Assembly: GCA_002401185.1 (NCBI GenBank)
Contig: NVSH01000010.1
Coordinates: 713-10,989 of the forward strand
DNA length: 10,277 bases
Origin: Gammaproteobacteria bacterium
GTDB lineage: Bacteria; Pseudomonadota; Gammaproteobacteria; SZUA-229
Reading direction: 5' to 3'
The notes below the pieces were generated by a model. That model worked only from the letters and a program-made list of their open reading frames with translations. It made no database searches and was not told the DNA's origin. Below are positions 7,082 through 10,277 of this stretch, in pieces (within the stretch, counting starts at the first letter, position 1; every line of letters starts with the position of its first letter). Made by a program: the position numbers and the translations under genes.

Positions 7082-7858
7082 ATGCGTATTATCTCAGCTA
7101 ACACCAACGGTATTCGTGCCGCCGCTAAAAAAGGTTTTTTTGACTGGTTAAAAAAAGTTGATGCAGACGTAGTCTGTATCCAGGAAACCAAAGCGCAATT
7201 CCACCAGCTCAGCGATGCGGTATTTTCGCCTGAAGGCTATTATTGCGAATACCATGATGCACAAAAAAAAGGCTACAGTGGCGTCGCTATCTACAGCAAG
7301 GTAAAACCTAAAAAAGTCCACAAAGGTATCGGCTGGTACGATATCGATCTCGAAGGACGATTCATCGAGTTTCAGTTTGAAAAGCTCAGTGTCATTTCGC
7401 TGTACATGCATTCCGGCTCTGCCAGCGAAGAACGCCAAAATGTGAAGTTCGATTTTCTTGAAAGATTTGCCGGTTACCTGCAAGCCCTGCGCCGCAAGCG
7501 CCGTGAATTTATCATTTGTGGCGACTGGAATATCGCACACAAAAATATCGATATTAAAAATTGGCGGGGCAATCAGAAAAATTCTGGTTTTCTGCCCGAA
7601 GAAAGGGCATGGATGGACACACTGCTTAATGACATCGGTTTTGTTGATGCCTTTCGTGAGGTCAATCAACTACCAGACCAATATACCTGGTGGTCCAACC
7701 GTGGCCAGGCATGGGCCAACAATACCGGCTGGCGTATCGACTACCAGATGATTACACCCAAACTAAAACCGCAGGTAAAAGCTGTCGACATCTATAAAGA
7801 TGAACGTTTCTCCGACCACTCACCGTTAATTATTGATTACGACTACACCTTAACGTAG
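7082..7858 (+). CDS. Exodeoxyribonuclease III family protein, Crc-lineage with intact nuclease site
   Basis: Member of the exonuclease III/AP-endonuclease superfamily, 258 aa (family about 260-270). It is probably a DNA-repair enzyme that cuts 5' to abasic sites and degrades 3' ends of duplex DNA. Visible catalytic residues: Asn7 (SANTNGIR), Glu35 (CIQETK), Tyr108, Asp148 and Asn150 (CGDWNIAH), Asp220 (WRIDY), Asp245 and His246 (FSDHSPLI). The sequence is closer to Pseudomonas Crc than to E. coli XthA through RRKRREF, DIKNWR, GFLPEERAWMD, DQYTWW and the ending DYDYTLT, and its position divergent from pyrE also matches crc. Crc itself, the Hfq partner in catabolite repression, has lost the nuclease residues; here they are retained. 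ATG 7082 has only a weak Shine-Dalgarno. A downstream permease follows after 15 nt. Nuclease activity is likely; a regulatory role is possible but unshown. Confidence 0.93.
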   Translation: MRIISANTNGIRAAAKKGFFDWLKKVDADVVCIQETKAQFHQLSDAVFSPEGYYCEYHDAQKKGYSGVAIYSKVKPKKVHKGIGWYDIDLEGRFIEFQFEKLSVISLYMHSGSASEERQNVKFDFLERFAGYLQALRRKRREFIICGDWNIAHKNIDIKNWRGNQKNSGFLPEERAWMDTLLNDIGFVDAFREVNQLPDQYTWWSNRGQAWANNTGWRIDYQMITPKLKPQVKAVDIYKDERFSDHSPLIIDYDYTLT

Positions 7859-7873
7859 GCGACCAATACACCC

Positions 7874-9145
7874 TTGAAACACACGCAACCAAAACTCGAG
7901 TTACATAAATCTTCCTGGCAACACGTTTTTAACTCATTGTTTACCGGACGCATGCTACTGGCTTTTGTCATGGGCTTTTCTGGGGGACTGCCTTTACTGC
8001 TCACCGGTTCTCTATTGCAGGCATGGATGTTCGACGTCAATGTTGACCTCGGCACCATCGGTTTATTCGCGCTAGTCGGTCTGCCTTATACACTGAAATT
8101 CGTCTGGGCACCGTTGATGGATCGCTACACGCCTGCTTTACTTGGTCGGCGTCGCGGCTGGTTGTTTATCTGGCAGCTCTGTCTAACCGTTTCCATCGCC
8201 CTGCTGGGTTTTTCTAACCCGTCACAGTTATTATGGGTGACCGCACTCGCGGCCTTGCTGCTCAGTTTTTTTTCAGCCAGTCAGGATATCGTTATCGACG
8301 CTTACCGCCGAGAGTCGCTGGAAGATGATGAGCAAGGTATGGGTGCTTCGCTCTACGTGGGCGGTTACCGGACAGGCATGCTACTGGCAACGGGTGGTGG
8401 CCTGTTCCTTGCCGACCACCTGGCATATCACTGGGTATATTTAATCATGGCAACAGCCATGAGCGCCGGTTTAGTCGCAACACTGCTCGCACCCGAACCT
8501 GACACTGCACACGGTAAACCGGCAACCTTAAAGGAAGCGGTAAGCGCTCCTTTTAAAGAATATTTTACCCGTGACTACGCCATCATCATTTTAGTCTTTG
8601 TGTTCTTGTACAAAGTGGGCGATACCATGGCAGGGCAGATGACCACACCTTTATATCTCGATTTAGGCTTCACTAAATCGGAGATAGCGGGTATCGTCAA
8701 AATATTTGGTTTTCCAATTACCCTTGCTGGCACCTTTGTTGGTGGCGTCCTCGTTATGCGCCTTGGTATTTATAAATGTTTACTCTGGTTTGGCGTACTG
8801 CAATCTATCTCTACCGCTGGTTTCATCTGGCTGGTAAGCATGGGCGACAGCCTGTTTGCACTTACCGTGGTCATCGCTTTTGAAAACTTAAGCGCCGGCC
8901 TGGGTACGGCCGCTTATATCGGCTTTATTGCCAGCCTGACCGATAAACGTTTCACCGCAACCCAGTTTGCTTTATTAACCAGCTTTATGGGCATGCCTCG
9001 CGTATTTGCGGCAGCCCCCACCGGTTATATGGTTGGCACCTTTGGCTGGTCAGGTTTCTTTTTATTCTGCACACTGATCGCCATTCCTGGCATTTTGCTC
9101 ATTATCTGGTTACGCCGACGACTATTAAACACAAACCATTTTTAA
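7874..9145 (+). CDS. ampG: AmpG-like muropeptide permease (MFS)
   Basis: Major facilitator protein of 423 aa and about twelve membrane segments, probably importing GlcNAc-anhydro-muropeptides for cell-wall recycling. AmpG hallmarks: amphipathic N-terminus with SSWQHVF, GFSGGLPLLLTGSLLQAWM (34-52), LFALVGLPYTLKFVWAPL (64-81) with DR at 83-84, GRRRGWL, and SASQDIVIDAYRRE (134-147). It is shorter than E. coli AmpG (491 aa) and closer in size to Pseudomonas AmpP (about 414), so the exact paralogue is uncertain. The start is TTG 7874: the frame upstream is closed by the xthA stop at 7856, and the next ATG (7952, residue 27) would remove conserved N-terminal sequence. Only a weak TAGGCGA precedes it, so translation is probably coupled to the gene before it. 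No clear terminator follows. Confidence 0.87.
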   Translation: MKHTQPKLELHKSSWQHVFNSLFTGRMLLAFVMGFSGGLPLLLTGSLLQAWMFDVNVDLGTIGLFALVGLPYTLKFVWAPLMDRYTPALLGRRRGWLFIWQLCLTVSIALLGFSNPSQLLWVTALAALLLSFFSASQDIVIDAYRRESLEDDEQGMGASLYVGGYRTGMLLATGGGLFLADHLAYHWVYLIMATAMSAGLVATLLAPEPDTAHGKPATLKEAVSAPFKEYFTRDYAIIILVFVFLYKVGDTMAGQMTTPLYLDLGFTKSEIAGIVKIFGFPITLAGTFVGGVLVMRLGIYKCLLWFGVLQSISTAGFIWLVSMGDSLFALTVVIAFENLSAGLGTAAYIGFIASLTDKRFTATQFALLTSFMGMPRVFAAAPTGYMVGTFGWSGFFLFCTLIAIPGILLIIWLRRRLLNTNHF

Positions 9146-9210
9146 TCGTTGGCATTTCGACCGGAGCTAAAGTGCACTCTTTCTAATTCGCGTAAAAATA
9201 TGATGGAACT

Positions 9211-9240
9211 TTACTATATTAGACTATACTAATGTATAAT
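9211..9240 (+). promoter_or_regulatory. Promoter with embedded dyad operator for the rhodanese-persulfide dioxygenase unit
   Basis: A perfect -10 TATAAT lies at 9235-9240, with a weak -35 (TTACTA at 9211 or TACTAT at 9212) 17-18 bases before it. The dyad ATTAG (9218-9222) and CTAAT (9229-9233), six bases apart and imperfectly extended outward by TAT/GTA, fills the spacer. ACTATA also occurs as a direct repeat ten bases apart (9213, 9223). A repressor here would block RNA polymerase. AT-rich dyads at rhodanese/persulfide-dioxygenase promoters are typical of ArsR-family BigR/SqrR regulators. Confidence 0.6.
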
Positions 9241-9343
9241 GATAACTGCGTATGCAAAAGCAGGCAATTATTAGCATCCTGCCCATACCGGTTTTCTCAA
9301 GTAACGATAGAGAACAGTGTAAAAAACATTCAAAGGTAAACCC

Positions 9344-9634
9344 ATGACCCATTTAACGTGTGACGAAATACGCCAAACCCTGCAAAAAGGCGCAACGCTA
9401 CTCGATGTTCGCAATGTCGACGAATTTAGTCGCGGCGCATTACCTGACGCGACCAATATCCCCTTGGCTCTTTTGTCCGTCGTCGCACAGCAGCAGCTAG
9501 ACAAAAACAACCCCATACTGGTTTACTGCCAGGCGGGTGGCCGCGCTATGATGGCCGAAAAAATATTGATTAACATGGGATTTAACGATATCACTAATAT
9601 CGGTGGTATTGAGCACTACCCAAATTGTCACTAA
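9344..9634 (+). CDS. Single-domain rhodanese (sulfurtransferase)
   Basis: A 96-aa, probably cytoplasmic rhodanese-fold protein that carries a persulfide on its active-site cysteine and moves sulfane sulfur between donors such as thiosulfate or glutathione persulfide and acceptors. It has the family order: TLLDVRNVDEFSRGALPDATNIP (18-40) with the CH2A/CH2B-type Asp-x-Arg and Glu, then VYCQAGGRA with catalytic Cys62 in the six-residue loop C-Q-A-G-G-R closed by Arg67, then a helix and NIGGIEHY. ATG 9344 has a good Shine-Dalgarno (AAAGG, seven bases away). It is followed after 33 bases by the persulfide dioxygenase gene, a common pairing in sulfide-detoxification operons, and preceded by a promoter with a probable repressor site. 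Physiological donor and acceptor are inferred. Confidence 0.93.
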   Translation: MTHLTCDEIRQTLQKGATLLDVRNVDEFSRGALPDATNIPLALLSVVAQQQLDKNNPILVYCQAGGRAMMAEKILINMGFNDITNIGGIEHYPNCH

Positions 9635-9667
9635 AAAATTATACTCAAACATTACCCAGGGAGCGAT

Positions 9668-10277
9668 ATGATGAGAATCGAACAATTATTTGATCGGGCC
9701 ACGAGTACCTACAGCTATTTGTTATGGGATGAAAAAACGCGACAGGCCGCACTAATTGATTCTGTCAAAGAGCAAGTCGCACGTGATACAAATTTCATAG
9801 AACAACTCGGCCTCAAGCTCAAGTACACCATGGAAACGCACATACACGCTGACCACGTTACTGGCTCTGGTTTACTACGAGATAAATTTAACAGTCAAGC
9901 AGCGGTGCATAAAAACAGTCATTCAGATTGCGCTGACATCTTGCTCAGTGGTGGTGACACGCTGACACTTGGCGATGAAAAAATCAGTGTTGTACATACC
10001 CCAGGGCATACTGACACCGACATCAGTTTTCTTATCAATGGTGCAGTATTCACCGGTGATGCACTTTTGATTAATGGCTGCGGCCGAACGGATTTTCAAT
10101 CGGGCAACAGCCAAACGCTGTATCAATCGATAACAAAAAAACTGTTTACACTCAACGACGAAACCATCGTTTACCCAGGGCATGATTACAATGGGTTTAC
10201 TGCCAGTACAATCGGTCATGAAAAAGTGTTCAATCATCGCCTCGGAAATAATAAATCCGAAACCGAATTTACCACCC
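9668..10277 (+). CDS. ETHE1-type persulfide dioxygenase (metallo-beta-lactamase fold), 5' part
   Basis: Non-heme-iron enzyme of the ETHE1/Blh group oxidising glutathione persulfide to sulfite and glutathione; the right window edge cuts it after 203 codons, with no stop. Visible parts: THIHADHVTGSG (57-68; His58, His60, Asp62, His63), TPGHT with His114, FTGDALLINGCGRTDFQSG with Asp131, and YPGHDYNGFTAST, all strongly ETHE1-like. By homology with human ETHE1 the iron ligands are His58, His114 and Asp131. The segment after His114 reads TDTDISF, where human ETHE1 has TPGCVTF. Two adjacent ATGs could start it, 9668 and 9671; AGGGAG at 9658-9663 is better spaced for 9671. It follows the rhodanese by 33 bases and very likely shares its transcript, so sulfane sulfur handled by the rhodanese can be oxidised next. 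Confidence 0.93.
   Translation, partial: MMRIEQLFDRATSTYSYLLWDEKTRQAALIDSVKEQVARDTNFIEQLGLKLKYTMETHIHADHVTGSGLLRDKFNSQAAVHKNSHSDCADILLSGGDTLTLGDEKISVVHTPGHTDTDISFLINGAVFTGDALLINGCGRTDFQSGNSQTLYQSITKKLFTLNDETIVYPGHDYNGFTASTIGHEKVFNHRLGNNKSETEFTT

Noticed and set aside
7148..7669. Long minus-strand open frame of 173 codons inside the exonuclease gene, and similar frames inside argB, TSUP and coaBC.
   Set aside because: They are antisense shadows of genes with clear family motifs; none has its own signals or recognisable products.
9171..9178. Palindrome AGTGCACT shortly after the AmpG-like gene.
   Set aside because: No loop and no T-tract, so not a terminator; too short to call an operator by itself.

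Overview
The window reads as a chromosomal core segment of a free-living gammaproteobacterium of moderate GC. The gene order coaBC-dut-algC/manB-argB followed by pyrE next to an exonuclease III/Crc-type gene matches the Pseudomonas coaC-dut-algC-argB-pyrE-crc neighbourhood as I know it. The proteins also look gammaproteobacterial: PyrE keeps the enterobacterial catalytic residue numbers, and ArgB and the phosphomannomutase resemble the Pseudomonas proteins. A PEP-CTERM-type protein, a TSUP permease and a rhodanese/persulfide-dioxygenase pair suggest an environmental, probably aquatic or biofilm-forming, bacterium that handles reduced sulfur. I cannot name genus or family.

Left part (1-3677, all +): the 3' part of coaBC (coenzyme A synthesis, cut by the window edge), dut (dUTPase, overlapping coaBC by 20 bp), a phosphomannomutase/phosphoglucomutase (sugar phosphates for surface polysaccharide) and argB (arginine synthesis). 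These are close-packed housekeeping genes.

Middle part (3678-6893): a convergent exported DUF4124 coiled-coil protein (-), a TSUP/TauE-SafE permease (+), a small secreted PEP-CTERM-like protein (-) and pyrE (-). The small secreted gene has the clearest regulatory architecture in the window. Upstream it has a near-consensus sigma-54 -24/-12 promoter with a 28-nt leader and a good ribosome binding site, plus GACA-type dyad/repeat elements about 120-170 bp upstream. Downstream it has an intrinsic terminator that fits only its own strand.

Right part (6894-10277, all +): divergently from pyrE, an exonuclease III paralogue of the Crc lineage with all nuclease residues intact is followed after 15 nt by an AmpG-like muropeptide permease with a TTG start. 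A separate promoter then drives a single-domain rhodanese and an ETHE1-type persulfide dioxygenase (cut by the right edge). An ATTAG-N6-CTAAT dyad sits exactly between the -35 and -10 of this promoter, as expected for an ArsR-family sulfide/persulfide repressor of the BigR/SqrR type.

No tRNA, rRNA, CRISPR, insertion sequence or phage gene was seen. No gene-free stretch exceeds 300 bases; the largest gaps are 6013-6251 (sigma-54 control region), 4377-4615 (nothing convincing), 9146-9343 (rhodanese promoter) and 6894-7081 (divergent promoter region). I found no wholly new multi-gene system. The most interesting signals are the PEP-CTERM control region, the catalytically intact Crc homologue and the sulfur-operon operator.
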